A DNA stretch of 64,000 nucleotides from Zoogloea sp. LCSB751 (lineage in GTDB: Bacteria > Pseudomonadota > Gammaproteobacteria > Burkholderiales > Rhodocyclaceae), in contig NZ_MWUM01000010.1 in NCBI RefSeq assembly GCF_002028455.1, positions 1 through 64,000 of the forward strand, given 5' to 3'. Positions 1 through 11,017 of this stretch are shown piece by piece. Position numbers and translations under genes: made by a program. How positions within the stretch are numbered: position 1 is the first letter of the stretch; each line of letters starts with the position of its first letter. The notes below the pieces were generated by a model. It worked only from the letters and a program-made list of their open reading frames with translations, was not told the origin of the DNA and did not search any database.

Positions 1-144
1 GTCCGCCGCCTGCCCGGCCGGAGGCGTCAGGCCCTCAACGTGTGCGCGTAGGGGCAGGCATCGGACAACCCTTAACCTTTGCGGACGTTCGTCGGATTAA
101 CCTTAGAAGACAGAAAAGTGCTCAGTACCGGACATTCATAACGT
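1..144. other. Left edge, no gene seen
   Basis: The first 60 bases or so are GC-rich and the rest is clearly richer in A+T, like the genes that follow. I see no coding frame, RNA gene or mobile-element end here. The change in composition may mark the left junction of the lower-GC segment that runs to about 6.74 kb, but no direct repeat or attachment site is evident. Confidence 0.4.
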
Positions 145-1038
145 TCAATTACGGTATCTCAGACAATCCACCAACAGGCTAAACGCTGGAGAAGATTGCC
201 GGCTTGTCGGGTAGTAAAGATGATATCCAGGGTAAGGCTGGCACCAATCTTCCAGCACGGAAATGAGCTTGCCGCTGGCGATTTCCTCTTTCGCCATGTC
301 GGCAGGCAGGTATGCCAGGCCGCAACCAGCCACCGCAGCTCGAAGAATGTGAGACCCCATGTTGAACGTCCACTGCCCCTCGACGTGAGCCTTTAAGGGA
401 TTCCCCTTTTTCTCGAACTCCCAAACCATGTGGCTATCATGGGTCGGCAGTCGGAGGTTGATGCAGTTGTGGCTGGAAAGGTCTTGCGGGGATTGTGGCC
501 GTGGATGGTGCGCGAAATAGTCCGGTGAGCCAACAACGGCAACCCGTAGGTCAGGGCTGATCCGAACCGCCACCATGTCTTTCTCGACTTGATCCCCCAG
601 GCGTACGCCGGCATGAAAACGCTGCGCAACGATATCGGTCATTCCGTAATTGACGTTTATCTCGACCCTGATTTCGGGGTAGTCCCGCAAAAATCCCTGT
701 AGTCGAGGCCAAAGCACCGTATTGGCGGCATGCTCGGCGGTTGTGATGCGTATCAGCCCACTCGGCTTGTTTCTCAAGTCGCTTAAAGCCGCCAGTTCGT
801 TATTGATTTCTTCCAGCCGTGGAGCGACGGCTTCCATCAACCGGGTGCCTTCTTCGGTTGGTGACACGCTCCGTGTGGTACGGGCCAACAAACGAACGCC
901 GAGCCGCGTTTCCAGGCTACGGATCGTGTGACTCAACGCGGATTGTGAAATCCCCAATTGAGCCGCTGCACGGGTGAAATTCCTTTCCCGCGCCACCGCA
1001 ATGAACGCAACAAGATCGCTAAAGTCGCCGGCAACCAT
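145..1038 (-). CDS. LysR family transcriptional regulator
   Basis: A 297-residue protein with the standard LysR layout. The N-terminal helix-turn-helix lies at residues about 8-65 (FTRAAAQLGISQSALSHTI), followed by a substrate-binding domain to the C terminus. It is transcribed away from the aldo/keto reductase operon that starts at 1182, the classic arrangement for a LysR protein controlling its divergent neighbour. The intergenic dyad at 1078-1091 is a plausible operator. Base composition is lower in GC than the rest of the window, as in the neighbouring genes. The effector cannot be told from the sequence. Confidence 0.93.
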   Translation of the reverse strand: MVAGDFSDLVAFIAVARERNFTRAAAQLGISQSALSHTIRSLETRLGVRLLARTTRSVSPTEEGTRLMEAVAPRLEEINNELAALSDLRNKPSGLIRITTAEHAANTVLWPRLQGFLRDYPEIRVEINVNYGMTDIVAQRFHAGVRLGDQVEKDMVAVRISPDLRVAVVGSPDYFAHHPRPQSPQDLSSHNCINLRLPTHDSHMVWEFEKKGNPLKAHVEGQWTFNMGSHILRAAVAGCGLAYLPADMAKEEIASGKLISVLEDWCQPYPGYHLYYPTSRQSSPAFSLLVDCLRYRN

Positions 1039-1077
1039 TTATTAGCTCCATGCATAAACCCATGCTGATTTTAGCGT

Positions 1078-1091
1078 ATTAACAAATTAAT
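1078..1091. promoter_or_regulatory. ATTAA-N4-TTAAT dyad, candidate LysR operator
   Basis: A perfect inverted repeat ATTAA-CAAA-TTAAT sits in the AT-rich 143-bp gap between the divergent LysR gene and the aldo/keto reductase, about 90 bp upstream of the reductase start. LysR proteins normally bind such T-N11-A type dyads between divergent genes. Assignment is by position and symmetry only. Confidence 0.4.
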
Positions 1092-1109
1092 CCACAGAAC
1101 CTACATTGA

Positions 1110-3643
<2,534 letters not shown>

Positions 3644-3687
3644 TGCCACCCATGCAGTGCAGCAAAGAACCGGGAAAGGTATCCATC

Positions 3688-4536
3688 ATGAAAACTTCGC
3701 TTCTCCTCCTGTCATTGATACCGATTGCCTCATTCGCAGAACCAGGCAGCAGCGATAGGGAGGCTTCTGGCAACCAACATGAGCAGCCTGTTGCGGCAGT
3801 TATCTCGCGTAGCACGATGCGAACACCCTACGAAGCACCGGCTGAACACTTCACCGGCAAGGCCCGCGTGGCACCGCTCCTTTCTCCGACTGCGCCGGCC
3901 AGAGCTTCGGCGGCCTACGTCACCTTTACGCCTGGCGCACGCACCGATTGGCATACGCATCCATTGGGGCAGACGCTGGTCGTGACCGAAGGCAGCGGGC
4001 TGATTCAGTTCTGGGGTGGTCCCATTCAACGCATCGAGCGTGGCGATGTGGTGACGATCCCGCCTGGCCAAAAGCATTGGCATGGTGCGTCGGCGACAGC
4101 AGCCATGACCCATCTGGCCATCCAGGAGCAACTCGATGGCAAATCGGTGGATTGGTTGGAAAAGGTCACCGATACTCAGTACAGGAATGTGCAAGCCCCA
4201 AAGGCAAGCGCCACCACCGCTGTACAGCCTTCCCGTGCCCAGCAGTTGATGGGTGATTTCGCGCCGAAGCTGGCCGAACTGACCGACAGCGTATTGTTCG
4301 GTGACATCTGGGAGCGTCCGGGATTGTCGAAACGGGACAGAAGCCTGGTGACGGTCAGTGCGCTGGTTGCAATGAACCGTCCCGAGCAACTCCGCTCGCA
4401 TCTCACCTTGGCAATCCAGAACGGTTTGACGCGTGAAGAGCTTGCCGAAGCAATGACCCACTTGGCCTTTTATTCTGGTTGGCCCAGTGCCGTCTCCGCC
4501 ATATCGGTCGCCAAGGAAGTGTTGCCGGCCAAGTAG
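3688..4536 (+). CDS. Exported cupin-carboxymuconolactone decarboxylase fusion
   Basis: A 282-residue two-domain protein. After a signal peptide ([17 protein letters not shown]) comes a cupin domain at about residues 60-150, with the metal-binding DWHTHPLGQ and PPGQKHWHG motifs. A carboxymuconolactone decarboxylase-like domain follows at about residues 190-280 ([26 protein letters not shown]). That second domain has no CxxC, so it is not an AhpD-type peroxidase. The start at 3688 is preferred over 3643 because it has an upstream GGGAAAGG and puts the signal peptide first. Fusions of this kind include cupin-type hydroxynitrile lyase-like enzymes. The reaction here is unknown. Confidence 0.85.
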   Translation: MKTSLLLLSLIPIASFAEPGSSDREASGNQHEQPVAAVISRSTMRTPYEAPAEHFTGKARVAPLLSPTAPARASAAYVTFTPGARTDWHTHPLGQTLVVTEGSGLIQFWGGPIQRIERGDVVTIPPGQKHWHGASATAAMTHLAIQEQLDGKSVDWLEKVTDTQYRNVQAPKASATTAVQPSRAQQLMGDFAPKLAELTDSVLFGDIWERPGLSKRDRSLVTVSALVAMNRPEQLRSHLTLAIQNGLTREELAEAMTHLAFYSGWPSAVSAISVAKEVLPAK

Positions 4537-4563
4537 CCGAATTAACCGAAGGAGATTTCAATC

Positions 4564-5646
4564 ATGACTTCAAACTTGCGCAAGACCGTGCTCACCTTGG
4601 CCGGCTGCATGCTGTTTTCGGCCGGACTTTCGGTAGCTGCGCCACAGAAACCTGTTGCACCATTGGTGATCCAGGAACAAGGCAGTTTCGCGGTGGGTGG
4701 GACGGTCGTGCAGAGCCCCGGTAGCTACGACCCGCTCAATCCGGGCTCAGGTGGCCAGACGCTCCACGGCGACCATGCCCGCGTGTTTTACCAAGTTCCG
4801 GTCAAGGCCCGCAAATTACCCCTGGTGATGTGGCATGGCTTCGGCCAATCCACCAAAACCTGGGAATCGACACCGGATGGCCGCGAGGGCTACCAGAACA
4901 TCTTTCTACGCCGGGGCTTCGCCACCTATGTGCTCGATCAGCCCCGTCGCGGCTCTGCGGGGCGAAGCAGTGTGGCCGGGACAATCAGCGCGACGCCGGA
5001 TGACCAGCGCTGGTTTGATACCTTCCGGGTCGGTATCTGGCCGAACTACTTCCCAGGCGTGCAATTCTCCCGCTCGCAGGAGGCGCTGGAGCAGTATTTT
5101 CGGGCCATGACGCCGGACACCGGCCCGATCGACACCAACCTGACCAGTAACGCCGTATCGGCCTTGTTCGACAAAATTGGCGCCGGCATTCTGGTGACCC
5201 ACTCGCACAGTGGCGGTATGGGTTGGCTGGCCGCCATGAAGAATCCGCGCATTCGCGCCATCGTCTCTTACGAACCAGGTAGCGGCTTTGTTTTCCCGGA
5301 AGGCGAAGTACCGGCAGCAATGCCCAGTGCCGCTGGACCGCTGGAAGGTACCAGTATCCCACTGACTGAGTTCATGAAGCTGACCCGAATCCCCATCGTC
5401 ATCTACTACGGGGATTTCATCCTCAAAGAGCCGGTTGCAAATCCCGGCCAAGATGGCTGGCGCATACGTCTTGCCATGGCGAGGCAATGGGTAGAAGCGA
5501 TCAATCGTCATGGTGGAGATGCGAAGGTTGTCCATCTGCCGGAGATCGGCATTAAAGGCAACACACACTTCCCGTTTTCCGATCTCAACAATATCCAGAT
5601 TGCTGACCTGATGTCGCAATTCCTCGCCGAAAAGCATCTGGACTAA
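4564..5646 (+). CDS. Exported alpha/beta hydrolase
   Basis: A 360-residue protein with an N-terminal signal peptide ending near VAAPQ. It has an alpha/beta-hydrolase core: the oxyanion-region MWHGFGQS at about residue 93, the nucleophile elbow THSHSGGMG with Ser in the S-H-S-G-G context, and a late acid/His region (GNTHFP). A strong AAGGAG precedes the ATG. It lies in the same operon as the cupin fusion (27-bp gap) and the next hydrolase (35-bp gap). A periplasmic esterase or lactonase role is likely, and the substrate is unknown. The GC content matches the acquired segment. Confidence 0.87.
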   Translation: MTSNLRKTVLTLAGCMLFSAGLSVAAPQKPVAPLVIQEQGSFAVGGTVVQSPGSYDPLNPGSGGQTLHGDHARVFYQVPVKARKLPLVMWHGFGQSTKTWESTPDGREGYQNIFLRRGFATYVLDQPRRGSAGRSSVAGTISATPDDQRWFDTFRVGIWPNYFPGVQFSRSQEALEQYFRAMTPDTGPIDTNLTSNAVSALFDKIGAGILVTHSHSGGMGWLAAMKNPRIRAIVSYEPGSGFVFPEGEVPAAMPSAAGPLEGTSIPLTEFMKLTRIPIVIYYGDFILKEPVANPGQDGWRIRLAMARQWVEAINRHGGDAKVVHLPEIGIKGNTHFPFSDLNNIQIADLMSQFLAEKHLD

Positions 5647-5681
5647 TTCGGATATCAACTCAAGCTTTCTGGAGATCTATT

Positions 5682-6737
5682 GTGAAATCGAAATTTATTA
5701 ACGCAGCACTATTCAGCGCAATCATCAGCACTTTATCGGGAGTCACCATGGCCGCAGACTACAAACAAAATCCGTTCACGCTGGCCTACGACGGCGCGAT
5801 TACCGAAAACGTCAAAGGCAAAGTCAATATTCACCCCGTGAAATACAAGCTGGACGGTCTCGATATTTCCGCCAACGTCTACACCCCGGCGAACTACGAC
5901 TCTCACAAGAAATACCCAACGATTGTGGTGGCCCATCCGAATGGTGGCGTGAAGGAACAAGTCGCTGGTTTGTATGCCCAGCGTCTGGCCGAGCAAGGCT
6001 ATCTCACCATCACGGCGGATGCCGCTTATCAAGGTGCCAGCGGCGGCATGCCACGCAATGTGGACAAGCCTTCTCATCGCATTGAAGACATCCACGGCAT
6101 GGCCGACTTCATCAGCCAGTACGCCGGTGTGGATGGACAGCGCCTGGGTCTGCTCGGCATCTGTGGCGGCGGCGGTTACTCGTTAGCGGCCGCGCAGACT
6201 GACAAACGCTTCAAGTCCATTGCAACGGTAAGCATGTTCAACTCCGGACGAGTGCGCCGCAATGGTTACGTCGATTCGGAACTGGACACGATCCAGAAGC
6301 GTCTGCAGCAGGCTTCGACTGCTCGTGCCCAGGAAACAGCCGGCGGCGAGGTGCTCTATTCAGGAGATGCTAATCTGACCGATGAACAGATCGCCAAGTT
6401 GCAGTTTGATCTGTATCGGCAGGGTTATGCGTATTACTGGAAGACGCATGCACACCCCAATTCGACCTTCAAATACACCACGAGCAGTTTGCTGGATTTG
6501 ATGCGCTTTGATGCCACCAATCAGATCGAACTCATCCAGCAACCCTTGCTGATGATTGCTGGCAGCAAGGCTGACAGCCTGTATATGACTGAGGACGCTT
6601 TCGCCAAAGCTGTTGGCACGACGGACAAGGAGCTTGTCACAATCGAAGGGGCCACCCATATCGAAACCTATTGGGTGCCGAACTATGTCAACCAGGCAGT
6701 GGATCAACTAACACGTTTTTTCGGTAGAACGCTTTGA
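5682..6737 (+). CDS. Exported dienelactone hydrolase-like alpha/beta hydrolase (Cys nucleophile)
   Basis: A 351-residue protein that starts with GTG behind GGAG at 5671 and opens with a signal peptide. Its nucleophile elbow reads LGICGGGGY, a G-x-C-x-G motif with cysteine where most lipases have serine, as in dienelactone hydrolases. A candidate acid (ADSLYMTEDAF) and His (GATHIETYW) follow near the C terminus. It is the last gene of the five-gene operon. The lower-GC segment ends at or just after its stop codon. It is probably a hydrolase of a lactone or ester outside the cytoplasm, with the substrate unknown. Confidence 0.87.
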   Translation: MKSKFINAALFSAIISTLSGVTMAADYKQNPFTLAYDGAITENVKGKVNIHPVKYKLDGLDISANVYTPANYDSHKKYPTIVVAHPNGGVKEQVAGLYAQRLAEQGYLTITADAAYQGASGGMPRNVDKPSHRIEDIHGMADFISQYAGVDGQRLGLLGICGGGGYSLAAAQTDKRFKSIATVSMFNSGRVRRNGYVDSELDTIQKRLQQASTARAQETAGGEVLYSGDANLTDEQIAKLQFDLYRQGYAYYWKTHAHPNSTFKYTTSSLLDLMRFDATNQIELIQQPLLMIAGSKADSLYMTEDAFAKAVGTTDKELVTIEGATHIETYWVPNYVNQAVDQLTRFFGRTL

Positions 6738-6854
6738 GTTTATTTTGACCGCTTGAGCGGCAGGTAAGTGGCACGTTGCCGCCTGATCCTCGCTTGATGC
6801 CCAAGGACGGCTCCGGCCGACAACCCGACGCCCTCTCACGTGACCTGCCCCACC

Positions 6855-9383
6855 TCACTTCCAATCCGCCTGCCAGTGGTAGAAAAGCCTTTTCGCCACC
6901 TCCACCGCCAGGAGGTAGGCGGTCACCATTGCGCCGAGCACCAGGTAGAAACTGGCCGGGGGTGGAACGAAGCCGAAATAGCGGCCGAGTGGTGTGAAGG
7001 GGAGTCCGGCGGCGCAGGCGATGACGGCCAGGGCGGCGCCGATGAGCAGTGGATGGGGCTTGCTGTGCCAGGGCCTGCCGCGGGTGCGGATGATGAAGAT
7101 GACCAGGACCTGGGTGAACAAGGACTCCACGAACCAGCCGGTATGAAAGAGCTGTTCGTCGGCCTTGAGGACGACCAGCAGGATGTAGAAGGTCAGAAAG
7201 TCGAACAGGGAGCTGATGGACCCGATCACCAGCATGAAATTGCGCACGAAGGCCATGTCCAGCACGCGGGGGGCGCGGACATCGACGTTGTCCACCTTGT
7301 CCAGGGGGATGGGGATTTCCGAGATGTCGTAGAGGATGTTGTTCAGCAGTATCTGCGCCGGCAGCATCGGTAGAAACGGCAGGAACAGGGCGGCGCCGGC
7401 CATGCTGAACATGTTGCCGAAATTGGAGCTGGTCCCCATCAGGATGTACTTCATGATGTTGCCGAAGGTTCGTCGCCCTTCCTGTACGGCGGCGTGCAGC
7501 ACATGCAGGTCGTGGCGCATGAGGATCATGTCGGCGGCTTCCTTGGCCACGTCGACGGCGGAGTCCACGGAAAGCCCCACGTCGGCGCCATGCAGCGAGG
7601 GCGCATCGTTGATGCCGTCGCCCAGGTAGCCGACCACATGGCCGCGGGCCCTGAGGGCACGGATGACCCGCTCCTTCTGGGCCGGATTGACGCGGCAGAA
7701 CAGGTTGGCGGCCTCGACGCGGGCCTGCAGGGCGTGGTCGTCCATCCCGGCGATCTCCTGGCCGAGGAGGATCCCGTCGACCGGAATCTTCAACTCGATG
7801 CACACGTGCCGGGTGACCCGTTCGCTGTCGCCGGTGACGATCTTGATCGCCACGCCATCGTTCCTCAGGGCGGCCAGGGCCGAGGCGGCGCTGGGCTTGG
7901 GTGGATCGAGGAAGGCCGCGAAGCCGGCCAGGATCAGCTGGCTCTCGTCATCCACCACGGCATGGGGGTGATCGCGCGGCACTTCGCGCCAGGCGATGCC
8001 CAGGGCCCGAAAGCCCTCGTCCTCGAGGGCGTGGTACTGGTCCTGTACGGCGGTGCGGGCCGCCGCGTCCAGTTCCACCGGGAGCGGGGCGGCGGCGTCC
8101 TCGTAGCGGGTACACAGCCCGACGATCTCATCCGGTGCGCCCTTGACCACCAGCCAGCGGCGGCTGCCGTCGTCGATCAGCACCGACACCCTGCGCCGCT
8201 CGAAATCGAAGGGTACTTCGTCGATCTTCTGCCAGGTGCCGGGATCGATCTGGCCGTGGGCCAGGATGGCTTCGTCCAGCGGGCTCTTCACGCCGGTTTC
8301 GAAGAAGCTGTTGAAATAGGCCAGTTCGAGCACCCGCTCGCTGGGCTTGCCGGCCGCATCCATGTGCCGCTCGAGGCGGATCCTGGCCTCGGTGAGGGTG
8401 CCGGTCTTGTCGGTGCACAGGATGTCCATCGAGCCCAGATCCTGGATTGCGCTGAGCCGTTTGACGATGACGTGGCGGCGGGCCATGCGCAGGGCGCCCC
8501 GCGACAGGGTGACCGAGACCACCATGGGCAGCAGTTCCGGCGTCAGGCCGACGGCCAGGGCGACCGCGAAGAGGAAGGACTCCAGCCAGGGCCGGTGGAA
8601 GAAGGCATTCACCAGCAGCACGAACATCACCATCAGTACGGTGAGCCGCATGATCAGCATGCCGAAGCGACGGGTGCCGAGCTCGAAGGAGGTCGGCGCG
8701 GTCGGCCGCGAGATGCTGTCCGCAATGTTCCCGATGGCGGTGCCTGCCCCGGTGCGGGCCACCAGCACCTGTGCCGTGCCGCTGATTACCGTGGTACCCA
8801 TGAACACCGCGTTGCCGGCTTCCTGCATGTCGCTGCCGGCGGCGGGCGTGCCCGCCCGCTTTTCGACCGGGTAGGTTTCCCCGGTGAGCAGGGCCTGTTT
8901 GACGAAGAAGTCCCGGGCCTCGATCACCCAGCCGTCGGCCGGAATCAGGTCGCCGGCGGCCAGCTGGATCAGGTCGCCGGGGACCAGGCTGCTCACTGCT
9001 ACCTCCAGCAGCTTGCCGTCGCGTTGCACGCTCGCCTTTACTGACACTTCCTGGCGCAGCTTGTCCGCGGCGGCGCCGGCCCGGTATTCCTGGACGAAAT
9101 CCAGCGTCACGCTGAGCAGGACGATGCAGGCGATGATGATGAAATCCGCCACCGCCCCGGTAAAGGCCGATACGGCGCTGGCGGCCAGCAGGATGACGAC
9201 CAGGGGGTTTCTGAAGCGGGACAAATACTGGCGGAGCAGCGACGCCTCGCGATGCTGCCGGAAGACGTTGGGGCCGAATTCGACCTGGCGCGCTTTTGCC
9301 TCGGCCCCGGACAGGCCGGTGACCGGGATCGACGGCGCTGCCAGCCACCATGCTGAGTCTGTGTTCCTGGCATCGTGTGGCAT
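6855..9383 (-). CDS. mgtA: Magnesium-translocating P-type ATPase (MgtA-like)
   Basis: An 842-residue P3B-type ATPase. In order it has an N-terminal cytoplasmic segment, two membrane helices, the actuator domain (LTGETYPVEK), helices with GLTPELLPM, and the phosphorylation motif CTDKTGTLT with Asp at about residue 325. The nucleotide domain (VVKGAPDE), the hinge GDGINDAPSLHGADVG and a C-terminal membrane bundle follow. The ATG at 9383 is chosen over an in-frame ATG at 9443 because GAGAGGGA lies just upstream. Slightly shorter than enteric MgtA. It should import Mg2+ and is transcribed away from a cation/proton antiporter, so the pair looks like an ion-homeostasis unit. Confidence 0.9.
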   Translation of the reverse strand: MPHDARNTDSAWWLAAPSIPVTGLSGAEAKARQVEFGPNVFRQHREASLLRQYLSRFRNPLVVILLAASAVSAFTGAVADFIIIACIVLLSVTLDFVQEYRAGAAADKLRQEVSVKASVQRDGKLLEVAVSSLVPGDLIQLAAGDLIPADGWVIEARDFFVKQALLTGETYPVEKRAGTPAAGSDMQEAGNAVFMGTTVISGTAQVLVARTGAGTAIGNIADSISRPTAPTSFELGTRRFGMLIMRLTVLMVMFVLLVNAFFHRPWLESFLFAVALAVGLTPELLPMVVSVTLSRGALRMARRHVIVKRLSAIQDLGSMDILCTDKTGTLTEARIRLERHMDAAGKPSERVLELAYFNSFFETGVKSPLDEAILAHGQIDPGTWQKIDEVPFDFERRRVSVLIDDGSRRWLVVKGAPDEIVGLCTRYEDAAAPLPVELDAAARTAVQDQYHALEDEGFRALGIAWREVPRDHPHAVVDDESQLILAGFAAFLDPPKPSAASALAALRNDGVAIKIVTGDSERVTRHVCIELKIPVDGILLGQEIAGMDDHALQARVEAANLFCRVNPAQKERVIRALRARGHVVGYLGDGINDAPSLHGADVGLSVDSAVDVAKEAADMILMRHDLHVLHAAVQEGRRTFGNIMKYILMGTSSNFGNMFSMAGAALFLPFLPMLPAQILLNNILYDISEIPIPLDKVDNVDVRAPRVLDMAFVRNFMLVIGSISSLFDFLTFYILLVVLKADEQLFHTGWFVESLFTQVLVIFIIRTRGRPWHSKPHPLLIGAALAVIACAAGLPFTPLGRYFGFVPPPASFYLVLGAMVTAYLLAVEVAKRLFYHWQADWK

Positions 9384-9537
9384 GGCGTCCCTCTCAACGT
9401 TCTTTCGCAAAGCTCCCCGATCATAGGCCAATGGACCGGACATGGCTGGAGAGATATCCGGCTTTCAGCCAAGGGTCCGTGCTAGATTGAAGCCAGCCCC
9501 GCCACCTGGATACGCCACGAGGGCGAGCGGCCACACC

Positions 9538-10851
9538 ATGACAGTTGCCCACTGGTCTCTCCTGATCGGCATCCTGCTGATCACCATGCTCCTGACGGGA
9601 ACGCTTCTGGCGCGCCTGCCGGTGAGTGCGGCCATGGTCTATCTCGGCCTGGGCTATCTCCTCGGGCCCGGAGGCCTGGGCGTCATCGAGCTCGATCCGT
9701 TCGGCCAGGCAGGGTTTCTGACCCTGATGAGCGAGGTGGCGGTGCTCATCTCCCTGTTTGCCATCGGCCTGAAGCTGGGCGTGCCCATGATCGACCGGCG
9801 CTGGCTGGTGCCCTTGCGCCTGGCCTTTCCGGTCATGCTCATTACCGTCGGGCTGATCGCCTGTCTCGGCGTCTTCGGACTCGGCTTGTCACTGGGCGCG
9901 GCGGTACTGCTCGGTGGCATCCTGGCCCCCACGGACCCCGTCCTGGCGGCTGGTATCCAGGCCGAATCCGGGAACAGCCCTGACCGGGTGCGCTTCAGCC
10001 TGGCTGGTGAAGGCGCCCTCAACGACGGCTCGGCCTTTCCTTTCGTCCTGCTCGGTCTCGGCCTGCTGGGCCTGCACCCGCTCGGCGCCGGCGGCTGGCA
10101 TTGGCTGCTGGTGGATCTGCTGTGGTCGACAGCGGGTGGGCTGCTCATCGGGGCGATACTCGGTGCGCTGATCGGCGAGCTGGTTGTCTATCTGCGCACG
10201 CGGCACCAGAGTGCAGTGGGCCTGGACGAATTCCTGTCGCTCGGGCTCCTTGCGGTGTCCTACGGTGTCGCCCAGCTCTGCCTGGCCTCCGGTTTTTTAG
10301 CGGTGTTTGCTGCCGGCTTTGCCATCAGCCGCGTCCGGGATGTGCCGCTGAGCGGCGAGGTGGCGCACCCCGAGCAGACAGCGGTCTCTGCCGGTGACCG
10401 TGCCAACTGGGCCACCCACCCCCACCATGCCAGTTCGGCCATGAATCGGGCGGTTCGGGGGTTCAACGAGCAACTGGAAAAGCTGGCGGAGCTGGCGATC
10501 GTCCTCGTCATCGGAATCCTTCTTCCCACCGTGTCATCCGTGCCGGCAGCATGGTGGTTCATTCCGGCGTTGTTCCTGCTGGTCCGCCCCTTTGCCATCG
10601 TCGCTGGCATGGCCGGCGGGTCTTTTAGCAGAGCGCAGATCGCCATCGTCGGATGGTTCGGCATTCGCGGTATCGGTTCGATCTTTTACCTGATGTTCGC
10701 CCTGGATCATGGTGTCACCGGCATCCTGGCCCGGGACCTGGTGAGCCTGAGCCTGCTGACGGTGGCCACTTCGATCCTCGCCCACGGGATATCCGCACTG
10801 CCGCTGATGACGTGGTATGCGTCGCGCAAGGGGCGGAGCGTCCGTTCCTGA
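9538..10851 (+). CDS. CPA1/NhaP-type cation/proton antiporter
   Basis: A 437-residue membrane protein with about 12-13 helices. The NhaP-type core motifs are visible as GGILAPTDPVLAAG and FSLAGEGALNDGSAFP, which hold the Asp residues used for ion translocation, plus a late GWFGIRGIGSIFY helix. The start at 9538 skips a poorly conserved 32-residue extension beginning at 9442. Likely an Na+/H+ or K+/H+ antiporter; the ion cannot be read from the sequence. It is divergent from mgtA with 154 bp between the starts. Confidence 0.88.
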   Translation: MTVAHWSLLIGILLITMLLTGTLLARLPVSAAMVYLGLGYLLGPGGLGVIELDPFGQAGFLTLMSEVAVLISLFAIGLKLGVPMIDRRWLVPLRLAFPVMLITVGLIACLGVFGLGLSLGAAVLLGGILAPTDPVLAAGIQAESGNSPDRVRFSLAGEGALNDGSAFPFVLLGLGLLGLHPLGAGGWHWLLVDLLWSTAGGLLIGAILGALIGELVVYLRTRHQSAVGLDEFLSLGLLAVSYGVAQLCLASGFLAVFAAGFAISRVRDVPLSGEVAHPEQTAVSAGDRANWATHPHHASSAMNRAVRGFNEQLEKLAELAIVLVIGILLPTVSSVPAAWWFIPALFLLVRPFAIVAGMAGGSFSRAQIAIVGWFGIRGIGSIFYLMFALDHGVTGILARDLVSLSLLTVATSILAHGISALPLMTWYASRKGRSVRS

Positions 10852-10977
10852 GCCACCCTGTCGATCCATCCGCGTTCAGGCGGAGCGCTCCGGCTATTGC
10901 CTTTCGACTTTCAGCAGCGCAGGTTAGTCCCGCCGCTCCTGTGCGGCCTGCCGACCCCTGTCCGCAGTGGAAGGAAT

Positions 10978-11005
10978 AAAATGAAAAATTAGGAAATTTC
11001 ATTTT
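10978..11005. promoter_or_regulatory. AT-rich 9-bp inverted repeat ahead of the cyclase
   Basis: AAAATGAAA (10978-10986) and TTTCATTTT (10997-11005) form perfect arms around a 10-base AT-rich loop in otherwise GC-rich DNA. The right arm ends three bases before the AGGAGG ribosome-binding site of the diguanylate cyclase at 11018. It could be an operator or a leader hairpin that gates translation. A T-rich right arm also allows a weak terminator. Confidence 0.45.
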
Positions 11006-11017
11006 TTCAGGAGGCCT

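Noticed and set aside
6766..6785. TGGCACGTTGCC as a sigma-54 promoter near the end of the low-GC segment
   Set aside because: The spacing between GG and GC does not fit the required ten bases.
7494..9044. 516-residue open frame antisense to mgtA
   Set aside because: Composition typical of antisense high-GC frames; no motif, signal or ribosome-binding site.
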